A stretch of DNA of 33,122 nt from Alectoria sarmentosa (GCA_009733775.1 WOGZ01000348.1:1-33122); one strand, 5' to 3'; shown: positions 24,052 through 33,122, counted from the stretch's first letter. Numbers and translations: made by a program. Notes: generated by a model not told the origin, from the sequence alone.

Positions 24052-24730
24052 GCAGCCGTTCGTCCATCTCTGCCAGCTAATGATTCCCTATGGGCCTTCT
24101 ATTTGCCGTCAAGACCCCCTCAACGGCCTCACTGTCTACCTTATCACAACCCGAGTTCGCCCATCTCAAACGATTACCTGCGTGAGGCCCGCTCAGTCCA
24201 CAATACTGCTGTGTCTCTAAGCAGTCCACGGCCGTATCCTGCGCAGATTTTCTGGACAGCAAGAGAACAACATTTAATACTACATTCACCCAACCACCAC
24301 TCGCAAGTCGCGATCCTTGCAGAAACAAGCACATACCGAATCGCTCTTTCCTTTACAACATCGACGACCTTAGCATACATAATCACGGCATAGAAATAAC
24401 GGGCAACCGGACATTAGGTGTTAGATCATTTTGGTTATATTGCTCTATTTCAAAATGGATTGGCAAAATACCCTGGGAGGCAACTTGTTATTTTTATATT
24501 GCACTGCTTGCACATACTCGTACTCTACTAGACCACCGGTCATACAGGCACTTTCTATGATTGGATTTGATGCGAACGGAAGAGCAGGGGAGGATAGAGA
24601 TCGAGGCCATGGCTGGCTCTCGCTCATAGAAGGCTGCGAGCTGTGCTCAAAAGGTTGAGAGTCGGCCATGCAAAGCGAGATATTCAGAAGAGAATGTTGG
24701 TTGGAAAAGCAAATGATGATGACAGGCTTG

Positions 24731-24760
24731 GATAGATAGATAGACAGACAGACAGACAGG
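24731..24760 (+). repeat. GATA/GACA microsatellite
   Basis: GATA units pass directly into GACA units, about seven tetramers in total. Confidence 0.9.
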
Positions 24761-24940
24761 TCGGTTGCATATTCAGAACATAATCGCCCGGTGTAATTTT
24801 GACCACAAATCAAACACGAAGACATGCCATCTTTCCATCTGCCCATCGTTTTATGATTTAAAATCCGATTGTGCACATGCTGTTAAACGTGTATTCTCAT
24901 CCTGGAAAAGATCTCGACGCGACAATTACCTCATGCATTA

Positions 24941-24973
24941 GGGAAGGAGGGAAGGAGGGAAGGAGGGAAGGAG
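24941..24973 (+). repeat. (GGGAAGGA)4 octamer array
   Basis: Four perfect copies of an 8-bp purine unit, in the intergenic space between convergent genes. Confidence 0.95.
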
Positions 24974-25052
24974 AGCTTGCTCGGATGTAGGTAACCGAGT
25001 TTCCGAGTACTTGAAAAATGATCGTCACTGCATGAGGGAAGTCAAGCACAAG

Positions 25053-25080
25053 GTACCCTCGTACCCTCGTACCCTCGTAC
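25053..25080 (+). repeat. (GTACCCTC)3.5 octamer array
   Basis: Three and a half perfect copies of an 8-bp unit downstream of CNB1. Confidence 0.95.
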
Positions 25081-25286
25081 ATATCATGTCTTTTGGTCGT
25101 GGGATGGGCCATGTCATGCTGCCCGACGCAGCTCGAGCATTCGGATCTTCATTTGCTCCACGAGATCAAGAAGAGCCTCCATTCATCCAAATCGAACGGC
25201 CTTGCTCGTTTGGTCCGCTAGCCGTGCACAATATACCAGGTCACTAAGATTTGATTCGTTTCAGCTATCGCTCTCAGGGCTCTCGA

Positions 25287-26222
25287 CTAGAACTGATCTG
25301 CGGCAACGTCAATGATTGAGCTTGGTGCTGCAAGGACTAGAATGATGGAGGCAGAGATTCGTACCTAATGTCATGCTCAGTGAAACATCCGTGTTCTCAA
25401 CCATCTTTGTAAACTCCTCGAAGCTGATCTTCCCATCCCGATCCGTGTCTGCCTCCATGATGGTTTTATCCACAATCTGTCATAGTACACGGACTGTCAG
25501 CCGTCAATCCGGTCAATGCATATCCTCTGCTGTCCCTGCACCCATAATCTGAAACGCCCTCTACTGTTTCAACATGATCCAGGGAGATCTACCTGTTGCA
25601 ACTGCATATCCTTCAAATTGCTTCCCACCATCATTTTCAGCACAATGAACAACTCCCCGTTGCTAATGTATCCGTCACGATCAATGTCATAGACCTTGAA
25701 GGCGAATCTCAATTTCTCTTCCTTGTTGCCTTTGGAACTGAAGGCGCTGAGACCCGAGACGAATTCTTGGAAGTCGACATCACCGCCGCCGTCTTCATCG
25801 AAGATGGCGATCATGCTGCAATAGAATGCGAGGTGGTTAGCCTGGGGGCCATCTGGGCTGTCAGGATCATTGGGGTGAAGGTCAAGTACCGGGTCGCTAG
25901 AGGATTCGACGAAACTTGAGGGAGTGAGAGGAATTCGTCGCGTTCTATTGTCCCCGAGTTGTCCTGCACATATACTGAGCATGGCGAGCAGACAAGTGGG
26001 CAGTATGGAGATGCACACACTTTATCCAGCTTCATGAACCTCTTTCGCAGTCTGTCCACCTCATCTCGATCGACTGTTGCGATGCGATCAGCGCGCTTGA
26101 CTCCAAGGCCTTGGTCCACAAATCTCACAATTTGAACCTTGTATGATGCTGTCGAGCATTTGGCTGCTTGATTGAGCTCTCCGGCGGGCGTCAAACAAGG
26201 CGGCATGATTGGCGTCAGTCAT
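25287..26222 (-). CDS. CNB1: Calcineurin regulatory subunit B
   Basis: The Ca2+-binding regulatory subunit of the phosphatase calcineurin. Six exons on the minus strand: 26,222-26,129, 26,073-26,021, 25,963-25,890, 25,815-25,593, 25,476-25,365 and 25,297-25,287. Introns are 55, 57, 74, 116 and 67 nt, all GT-AG, and all frames join. The product is 188 aa with four EF-hand loops at about residues 48-59 (DKDNSGTIERDE), 80-91 (DEDGGGDVDFQE), 117-128 (DIDRDGYISNGE) and 158-169 (DTDRDGKISFEE), all with full ligand sets, and the usual SMTLDQF end. Fungal CNB is normally about 174 aa and starts Met-Gly for N-myristoylation. Here the only in-frame start found, MTDANHAALFDARRRAQSSSQ, is about 14 residues longer and lacks Gly2. 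The true first exon may lie further upstream, since AAGCAG before CCAAATG looks like an acceptor. It is divergent from EPL1. Confidence 0.93.
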
Positions 26223-26278
26223 ATTTGCAAGATTTGAAGAGCTTTTCTTCTTCTTCTCTTTTTCCCTTTTTCCTTCTT

Positions 26279-26342
26279 CTCTTTCTTTCTTTCTTTCTTT
26301 CTGGCTTTCCGGCTTTCTGGCTTTCCGGCTTTCTGGCTTTCT
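26279..26342 (+). repeat. (CTTT)n followed by (GGCTTTCY)5 octamer array
   Basis: CTTT tetramers run to about 26,301. Five 8-bp GGCTTTC(C/T) units follow at 26,303-26,342; the last base runs C, T, C, T, T, so the first four form two 16-bp pairs. Confidence 0.9.
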
Positions 26343-26823
26343 TTTTGATTTTCTGTATCACAGTCGTGACATATAATTTATTGTAGAGAGTGCAGAGTCT
26401 GGGAATGAAAATGAAATGAAAGCGGCACGAGTGGGTTGATAAAATGTATGAGTAGTATTTGGGTTTTGATGCGGAAGATCTTAGGTAGCCTACAGACAGA
26501 CAGACAAAGACTAAGGTAAGTACATTATCACTCGTCAAACGGATGCCAAAGAGACGCCAAGGAGACGCCAAGAATATGAATGCCAAGAATATGATCAAGA
26601 TGCCAAGAGGAAGAGAAGGCAAGATGCCAAGGAGGGGCAGACACGACTACCACTACTTTATTATTATTACGAGATGCAAATTTCCAAATCTGGTTAGTGC
26701 TGCCGTCACGCCGAGCCTTGGAACTTCTTTTGAAGTTTGAACCTTTCAAACTGCTGGCCACAACACCCAGGCAAGACAAGACCTAGAAATCCTGACCATA
26801 ACCAAGGCCAAAAAAAACCCCCC

Positions 26824-26842
26824 AAAAAAAAAAAAAAAAAAA
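26824..26842 (+). repeat. Poly-A run of 19
   Basis: Preceded by A8 and C6 (26,810-26,823); about 260 bp upstream of the EPL1 start. Confidence 0.95.
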
Positions 26843-26894
26843 CCAAGTCACTCGTTCGCGTTCAAAATCAAACAAGTCCCAAGTCCATCCCCAA

Positions 26895-26932
26895 CCCCCC
26901 CCCCCACCCCCCCCCCCCCCCCCCCCCCCCCC
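26895..26932 (+). repeat. Poly-C tract C11-A-C26
   Basis: A nearly pure C run of 38 bases; poly-G on the other strand. Such DNA can fold as G-quadruplex or i-motif and is prone to length errors in sequencing. It lies about 165-205 bp upstream of EPL1. Confidence 0.95.
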
Positions 26933-27052
26933 TCACCATCACATTTTACGGTCGGACTTTGTCCCACCCTCTTAAACATGCCTCATACTACATCTTGATC
27001 AATTTATTGCATTTATCAAATCGCTCTCCAAAGCGCAAAAATACCAAGTACC

Positions 27053-27091
27053 AAATACCCAAATACCCAAATACCCAAATACCCAAATACC
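27053..27091 (+). repeat. (AAATACCC)4.9 octamer array abutting an ATG
   Basis: Nearly five perfect 8-bp units, ending directly at the ATG at 27,092 and 7 bp before the EPL1 start codon, so the array is probably in the 5' leader. Confidence 0.95.
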
Positions 27092-27157
27092 ATGAACCAT
27101 GACTCGTGCCGGCGCACTCAGTCAAAGTCGTATGAGGCAACGGAAGCTGAATACTAG
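27092..27157 (+). other. Possible upstream ORF overlapping the EPL1 start
   Basis: ATG at 27,092, in ACCATG context like the main start, opens a 21-codon frame ending TAG at 27,155-27,157, out of frame with EPL1 and overlapping its first codons. If the leader includes it, ribosomes would have to pass or skip it. Confidence 0.35.
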
Positions 27158-28954
27158 AGCTGCCCTTCAAATCGTTCGTGAAGACGATCTACACGAGGCC
27201 GATGATGATTTACCCAGAGTGCTGTCAGGCCTTGACAGTGGCGTAGAAAAGGCGGAACAGAATGTATGTTCTCAACTTAATCATCAAGATCAACACGTGA
27301 CCAACAACACAGGAACACCATTTGCAAGCCGCTCTCTCGGCTTCACAAGCCGCAGTCATCGGTGGTAAGGTCGCTCAGATATACATTCCCACTCCGGACG
27401 CTGTTCAAAGCTCTCTGCAATATGACAAGCTCTACCCTCTCACCTACGCCCAGCCGGCCACGTACGTTCGCTTTTCTTCCACCGTAGAGGACTGCGCGGG
27501 CTGTGCATATGATATGAATGAAGACGACCATACTTTCTTCAAGTCCATGAACAAGAAGAAGAATGCCTCCACACAATGCTCTGAAGATCAATTCGAAGAG
27601 ATTATGAATTGCTTTGAGGAGACGGCTCAAGCGAAGCAACCATATGCTGCCGTAGACAGTCCTCCCGTTCTTTCTTATGATGAAATCGAAAGCTCCATGG
27701 ACGATTACCTTGATGATCATGCGCGGCCCTTCACTAGAGAAATTTACGAGCACTGGAAGGCCCGAAGATTAGGAGCTGGCAATAAATATCTGATAATAGG
27801 GCTCAAGGTAAGTCGCCTGCCCATCCATACAGGCCGCAAACATCAGCTGACAAGATTAAGTTCGAGACAGGCGCTGATACCGACGATGCCGACCCCTATG
27901 TCTGCTTTCGAAGACGAGAAGTCAGGCAGATTCGGAAAACTCGTGGCAGAGATGCTCATAGCGCCGAGAAACTCAAGAAGCTCCGAAAGGAGCTCGAAGA
28001 GTCGAGAGAAATCATGGCTATGATCAGGCAAAGAGAGATTACCAAAAGAGAGCAACTTGCAGTGGAAAGACAGCTTTTTGAGCAACGGGCCAATCTGAGG
28101 CAAGTCAAGCTGAATCTTCCCGATCAATACAAGGAAGGCGACGAAGACATCCTCATCAATCAAAGGGTAAAAAGAATATCCAGAATCTCACACAACGTCA
28201 GTACTGATAGACAAAACAGCCTAAGAAAAAGCCTTTGGAGATTGCGCAGCGTGCGCCAGGAAACCAGTATCGCTTACCACAGAGATCAGACGGTCGATCT
28301 ACTGATGCTGATCTGGTCCTTCTCTCGGATCTTCTGGCGGAACAGGAAAGACTGCTAACACTAGATATCGACACAAAGATTGCTCAACATCAGCAATGGA
28401 ATATTGGTTACATGGACATGACCAAAGACCCACTGACTCCGCCATTGGAGTCAGATACTGGGTCGAGTTTTCGTACCGCAACGACAGAGTACTTGCCTAC
28501 ACCTCCTGCGTCAATATCTTCAGAGCATTCTGGTGACGTTACGCTTGATCTCAGTGCCTTAAATATGGGCAAGGCGGACTCGGTAGCAGTACGCTATGCT
28601 TCTCCATCCTATGACGGACCCTGTCACAGTCAGCCCTCATTCAGGCGTAGGCATGGTAGAGGAGGCCGGCTCTGGATCGATCGTAGGGGCATGCGCTTGC
28701 CTCCCAAGGCAGGTTTCGACTCTCCTGACGCAGATCGATTTAAATACGATGACGACGAGGACGAAGACGAGGTTCCAGTGTACTTTGTGGATCCATTCGA
28801 CACAGAGAGCATGCAGTTTCGCGCAAGACTTTTCCCCACACCGTCCAGTCAAGCTCAAATGCAAGCTAGGCGGGCACAAATGGAAGTATTTTCGCACGGC
28901 GCAAGCCATAGTTCGACCTCAGCACGTCCTTCCCGTCAGGCTGGACCGGATTGA
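27099..28954 (+). CDS. EPL1: Enhancer of polycomb-like protein Epl1 (NuA4 subunit)
   Basis: The scaffold subunit that joins the Esa1 histone acetyltransferase module to chromatin in NuA4; nuclear. Four exons, 27,099-27,263, 27,313-27,807, 27,861-28,166 and 28,220-28,954, give 566 residues. Introns are 49, 53 and 53 nt, all phase 0. The N-terminus MTRAGALSQSRMRQRKLNTR, the joined EKAEQN-EHHLQAALSASQAA, then YIPTPDAVQSSLQYDKLYP, QPATYVRFSSTVEDC and MNKKKNASTQCSEDQFEEIM are the EPcA domain (about residues 1-165). DPYVCFRRREVRQIRKTRGRDA and a long charged helix follow (to about 315), then DLVLLSDLLAEQERLL, TEYLPTPPAS and RRRHGRGGRLWIDRR. The acceptor of intron 2 is ambiguous (27,854 or 27,860); the latter gives the family-like LK-FETG. 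The gene is intact, convergent with the following pseudogene and divergent from CNB1. Confidence 0.95.
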
Positions 28955-29340
28955 TTGTAGATTGAGTAAAAGGCCCACAAATCCGCTTCTAGAATTTCGA
29001 GGGTGGGTGTGATTGCTTGACCACAAGCAAGCCATCGGGAAGGACTATTGATCGGCTTGCTGAAGCAACACCAAAACCCGCTGTTGTTGAGATAGACGCA
29101 AGCTGTGAAGCTAGATCATGCGTGGATTTCGAAGATGTCTTTGGAAAGGCCCGACGGAGATATGTTGCGAGGTGAGCTGTAGGATGGATCAAAGCAGTAT
29201 CCATACTGCATGCGTGTAGCATTAGAGCTGCTTAGAGGCCGGGGACTTGATACACCAGGCGAAATTCAAAGCAACTGATGCTTTTCGAAAGAACCAGAAT
29301 TGGGAGAGGTACCTGAATTGATAAGTATTCAAGCCTCATC
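28955..29340. other. Intergenic, EPL1 3' side
   Basis: About 390 bp between EPL1 and the end of the Rkm4-like relic. I see no gene; the minus open frame at 28,989-29,222 has no recognisable domain. Confidence 0.5.
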
Positions 29341-31146
29341 TCACAATTTTCTTCTCTTGACGTGACTCGTTTCTTCGTCCTCTCTGGAGCTTCGGCCAAC
29401 TTCCGCAACTGTTTCGTCGACTCTGAGAGCTGCCAATGGGAAGAATCTCCTTCTCGCCTAGACGAACTTCGATGGCCGTTCTGCGCCGTCCTTACAAGCT
29501 AAGGTCCCCCAAGAGAGCGGTATGTTCTGCCAGCGTCGTTGTGTAAGCTTTCTGTCTGGGAAAGATGATTTCTTTGAGGACCAAACCCAACGTCGTCAAT
29601 AGGAATGGTAATGGCTGATTAGGCGTCCATATCCTGGCCGTTGCTTGCTTGGCAGTATCCGTATCAAGCAACAATGCGGTGATTGTAAGTAAGAACAATT
29701 GATCGAACTCAAACGATCCGCTCTCTGGTGGACGGACGACTAAGGTCATAGCCATCTTGCAAAACTTTCCACGTTGCTGCAAGCTCGAGCTTCTTCGAGT
29801 TAGTAAGACCCGAATAGTCCTGCATGCTAAGAGAGGATTACCCTGGTAGCTTGCTCCCTGTCGTTAAGCTGGTTATGTTTGCTAGCAGCGAAGATTATTG
29901 TTTCGATATCCATTTCAACGACATCCCTTTTTTTGTAATTCCCGGTAACATAACCGTAACGCCGCTAGCATGCCGTCATCGAGATCGACTTTGAGTCCGA
30001 AGACAAGCTCGGCGAGTATGTTAATCTCGACATGAGGTGATGGTCAGAGAGAAACCTCTCCGAGTTGTCGACTTACAAGTAAATCAGACCTAGGCAGCTG
30101 GCCAAAATCGTTAAATATTTGTTGCCCTTTCGAAATGGGTTTGGGGGCAACCATGGTCATGGCATCTCCATGGTGAATCAAGTGAGCCTGATTCTGTCAG
30201 ATCTGCCGTGATATTCTATGATGCAGACCACATTGTTCAAATCACCGTCTTCAAGTTTTCGGAGTCAGTGCTGCTTCTTTGAGATGGGAGCTGCATTTTT
30301 GATATGGAAAAGGAATCCCGAGACAAGGTCAATGAATCCGATACTCTTGACGCATGTTCATAACCAACTGAGGGTAAAGATCACGAAGAATTCGCTCCGA
30401 CGTACCGGCATTGAACAAGTCGGCCAACGGGACTATTCCCGTGTTCATTTCGTAGGCTGATTGAGAGGAGCCATCAGCTTCTTCTTCCTCGTCTTCTTCT
30501 TGAGAAGAAATTTCTTTTCCTATACCGAATCCATAAGCCATGATCAAAGTTGCCATTCTATGGGCAAGGTTGAGCAGAACAGCGCATGCGCTGGAACCAC
30601 CATCCGGCTGCTGTTGTACGACTAGAAATAGAGACTTTTTGAAAGACTCATCAGCATCATCTTTCCCGATCTTCTTCAGCACAGCGCTACCCCCCAGCTC
30701 CCCTGGCTCGGATGAAGACCAGTATATCAAGGTGTCGAAATCATTCGGCAAGATTTGAAGGTAATTCCACCATGTTGACTCTTTGCCCAAGCTAACTTCG
30801 TATCTCATGACGAGAACTAGTGAGTTCCACGAATCGAGACGCTCGAGTAGGTGTGACTTGACTTTTTGAAGGCTCGAATTTTGGACGGTAAGAACGTCGG
30901 ACAGGGTGATGCTGAATAGCTCCTCATCTTCTTCTATGTCTTCCATGGCAACTGATAGGCCTTCAGCGAGTGTCGGTGCAAAGGGTTCTGAACTGGGTCC
31001 TTGCCTATTCCTCTGCCGCCATTGTGGTCCCTCAGATCGGTCATCTCTAATTTGCGGCTAATGGTGGTGCGTGGGTGCTCTCGCAGCCATTTGAGGAAGG
31101 CAGATGTTTTTGCGTGGAAGGCGTCATTACCCGCATAAGTAGCCAT
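29341..31146 (-). pseudogene. rkm4: Rkm4/SETD6-type SET lysine methyltransferase, apparently broken
   Basis: The family methylates lysines of ribosomal protein L42 (yeast Rkm4). Segments on the minus strand: 31,146-31,005 (LKWLREH, NGGRGI), 30,951-30,406 (VAMEDIEEDEELF, WSSSEPGELGGSAVLKKIGK, LAHRMATLIMAYGFGIG, GIVPLADLFNA), about 30,202-30,077 (NQAHLIHH, ISKGQQIFNDFGQLPRSDLL), 29,964-29,842 (RRYGYVTGNYKKRDVVEM) and from 29,792 (LQDGYDLSRP, FEFDQLFLL, YTTTLAEHTALLGDLSL). Damage: after FNA the conserved D-A-D-R fits only if two single bases are missing near 30,190-30,202; the frame changes again near 29,730-29,745; TAA at 29,494-29,492 precedes the conserved GRRRTAIEVRLGEKEIL; and another shift near 29,430 leads to a family-like basic tail SHVKRRKL ending at 29,341. 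The first intron is GC-AG. An automatic predictor could hide part of this by choosing the acceptor at 29,777 and stopping at 29,492. Neighbouring genes are intact, which argues against general sequencing error. Confidence 0.75.
30952..31004 (-). other. GC-AG intron in the Rkm4-like gene
   Basis: The donor reads AATAG/GCAAGG, the form GC donors normally take, and the acceptor CTATCAG/TTGCC. Removal of 53 nt joins NGGRGI to VAMEDIEEDEELF exactly as in the family, while no GT donor nearby keeps the frame. Confidence 0.7.
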
Positions 31147-31434
31147 GTTGCCATATCATATAAAAAGGGGCAAATGGTGCGTTGTCAGGAGGAGTGGAAG
31201 AAGTACGAATGGGTAGTCAAAATGGAAGGTGGACATTTATTAGTAGTGTGGGAAATGTCTCGAGCACGCTCATTTTCTAGACGGGGGATCGACCCCGCCG
31301 AGCTGCCCTTATAAGGTACCTACCTAACTTCTAAGGATTAGGGTGCCAAGGATCTATCTACCTTAGCGGAAGGCTATGAGTTTGAAAGACTGTATTTAAA
31401 CTGTAATTGCTTACGAGACTGCCTTTAGGCAGCT
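31147..31434. other. Border strip between the gene island and the right AT-rich block
   Basis: Normal composition, with no gene that I can support. Near 31,291-31,312 there is a CGGGG/CCCCG hairpin. The change to AT-rich DNA occurs at about 31,430-31,445. Confidence 0.5.
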
Positions 31435-33122
31435 GTTAAATAATATAATTATCGTATCGAAACATTTATATTACGTCGTAAATCTTTAACGATTTCATTT
31501 ATAATACGATAATAAGTTAGTTTTCACGTATAAACGTTAATATAAAAATAATAAATATGATTTTATTATCGATTTTTATTAAAAGCGTCGTAAAATCGTT
31601 ATAATATATTAAAATTTATTAAGTTTATTAATTTAAATATTCGAAAATACTTTATATTAAATAACATTAACGCTTTTAAAAATTAAAGTTTAAAAATAAG
31701 CGATTTAAACGATTTTTTCGCGAGAATAATCTTTTTTATATATGCGTTTATAATTATAAAGATTAATAAAAGAAAAATATATTAAAAGTGCTAATTTTTA
31801 TCGAATATATTAAAGCTAATTGTAAAATATAGTTAATTAAATAAGTTTCGATTAATTTTTAAACTCGTAATATAGATTTTAATCGTAATTTTTAAAAAAC
31901 GTATTATAATTATCATCGTTTTTAAATAAAAAACTTTAATAAAATCGTTAGTTTTAAAAAATCGTAGAAAAATCGAGTAAATATCGTTCGCTTAAATTAT
32001 AGTCTTTCGCTAAAATAAATATTTTAGCGACTTAAATATAAAACTTAATATCGTAATTATATTATAATATTATTATAATAAATATATAATAATTTTAAGT
32101 AAAATAGCTATTTATAAATAATAATAAAAAATAAACGTTATTATTTATAATTATTTTATATAAACGATATCTTTTATAAATAATATAAAAAAAAATTAAT
32201 AAATTATAATTTTCATTTAATATCGAAATAGCGTCGAAATCGAAAATAATTTTAAATAAAAATAAAAGTTACTTTAACCTCGATTATATTATCTTATATT
32301 TTTATATTAATTATTTATATATTTTACGCAAAATATCGCGAATGTTTATCTCGCGAGAAAATTATTTAAATTATTTATTTTTGCAATCAAATTTTTAAAA
32401 GCGTTGATATTTTTCGATATATAAAATTTTCGAATATGAGTTTAATATATTTAATAACTTTAAAAATACATATATTTAAAATTTAATTTTTTTAAATAAT
32501 CGTATATATAATTAAAACGAATATGCGAAAAAATCGTTTAATTATAATTATTTAATTATAATCGATTATAATATATAATTTAATATATATTTAATAATAA
32601 TAAATTATATTATTAAAAAATCTTTTATTAGCGATTATTATTTATAATATTAATTAAATATAACTATCGTAAATTATAATTCGTCGCTAAAATATTTTAT
32701 TGAAAAATTATAAGTTTTAAAAATTATAATTAAATTATATTAATTTATAAAATCGTCTTTCGACGATTACTTAATAATAATATTACGCTATCAAAATATC
32801 TACGTTGCGTTTTTTTTTTACGATTTTATTTTTATAACGTATTAAAATTAATATAAAATTATATTATATAAATGTATTGAATAAAACAATTAAGTGAAAA
32901 GAAAATATGTATATAAAAAAAAGACATTTATATAAAAACAGATATTTTTATCAAGTTACGCTAAGTTTAATCGAATAATGTTAAAAAAATGTAATATTAA
33001 AAAGAAGTTAATTTTATTAAAAATATAAAATACGTTTATAATATTATCTCTTTTTTTCAAAAAAACGATGTTTTAACGCTATAAAAATCGAAAAAGTGTG
33101 TTTATAACTTATTTTATATCTT
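31435..33122. repeat. Right AT-rich RIP-degenerated block
   Basis: It has the same properties as the left block: AT-rich, few CA/TG steps, CpG retained, stops in all frames. No open frame of note. Continues past the window end. Confidence 0.9.
32842..33097 (-). repeat. Repeat family R2, right copy
   Basis: Inverted copy of 11,231-11,490 with long shared blocks such as tatacatattttcttttcac (read on the minus strand). It links the two AT-rich blocks. Confidence 0.75.

Larger units (their letters stand above)
24052..25286. other. Intergenic: 3' ends of two convergent genes
   Basis: This lies between the uncharacterised gene (+) and CNB1 (-), which converge. Open frames on both strands are short and unconvincing; a 143-codon minus frame at 24,445-24,876 has unremarkable composition and no domain. 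It contains GATA/GACA repeats and two octamer arrays (separate entries). Both 3' UTRs should lie here. Confidence 0.5.
26223..27098. promoter_or_regulatory. Divergent CNB1-EPL1 intergenic region with simple repeats
   Basis: About 880 bp between two start codons in opposite directions, so it probably holds both promoters. It is packed with low-complexity DNA: CTTT and GGCTTTCY repeats next to CNB1, repeated atgccaag(a/g) motifs at 26,542-26,632, short CAGA runs near 26,492-26,506, a 19-A run, C11-A-C26 and an octamer array that runs to the EPL1 start. I cannot identify a TATA box or factor site with confidence. Confidence 0.5.

Noticed and set aside
24445..24876. 143-codon minus frame
   Set aside because: No domain; it crosses a GATA/GACA microsatellite and lies between convergent 3' ends.
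25569..26206. Reading the two overlapping minus frames in the CNB1 region as separate genes
   Set aside because: They are neighbouring exons of calcineurin B with translated introns.
29341..31146. Explaining all Rkm4 lesions as sequencing error
   Set aside because: Not excluded, but three multi-exon neighbours are in perfect frame, and one lesion is an in-frame stop by a simple transition rather than an indel; kept as a pseudogene call with moderate confidence.
31280..31330. tRNA-like T-arm (minus strand GCGGG, loop GTCGATC, CCCGT) with a CTTATAA loop upstream
   Set aside because: T54 is G, the anticodon stem does not pair, and no A box, D-arm or acceptor stem can be found, so at best a remnant.
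1..33122. CRISPR array, prokaryotic defence island or biosynthetic gene cluster
   Set aside because: The organism is a fungus; no evenly spaced repeat-spacer structure and no enzymes of such systems are present.

Overview
The window comes from a filamentous ascomycete fungus (Pezizomycotina). The evidence is a set of genes with short spliceosomal introns (about 47-116 nt, CTAAC/CTGAC-like branch sites) and family sequences typical of that group: calcineurin B, Epl1 of NuA4, Rkm4 and mitochondrial uS9. The genome is also bipartite: a normal-composition gene island sits between extremely AT-rich blocks that carry the signature of repeat-induced point mutation (RIP).

Layout. Positions 1 to about 17,340 are RIP-like, AT-rich and essentially gene-free. 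This block holds a decayed Ty1/copia retrotransposon (about 3,069-11,156, plus strand). It is flanked by a roughly 0.95-kb inverted repeat (about 1,985-2,945 and 14,580-15,525); a third, partly duplicated copy lies at the window start. There is also a 64-bp tandem-repeat locus between direct repeats (11.5-13.2 kb) and a 141-bp candidate solo LTR (16,543-16,683). The gene island runs from about 17,400 to 31,430. A second AT-rich RIP-like block runs from about 31,435 to the end and carries an inverted copy of a segment of the left block.

Genes in the island: MRPS9 (+, mitoribosomal protein uS9m, single exon); a decayed unidentified coding relic (-, about 18.6-19.1 kb); a long non-coding stretch with microsatellites; an uncharacterised fungal protein (+, three exons, 397 aa, with a probable 5'-leader intron); CNB1 (-, calcineurin regulatory subunit B, six exons); EPL1 (+, NuA4 subunit, four exons, 566 aa), divergent from CNB1; and a lysine-methyltransferase gene of the Rkm4/SETD6 family (-) that looks broken by frameshifts and an in-frame stop. 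The intact genes are conserved housekeeping functions (mitochondrial translation, calcium signalling, chromatin acetylation) and do not form a pathway or cluster.

I found no defence system, biosynthetic cluster or other clearly new multi-gene system. The points most worth a second look are the Rkm4 pseudogene beside the RIP border, the missing Met-Gly (myristoylation) start of calcineurin B, a recurring 8-bp period in five unrelated microsatellites of the island, and the layered structure of the AT-rich repeats. Exon borders were set by hand from splice signals, reading frame and remembered family sequences; no database search was run.
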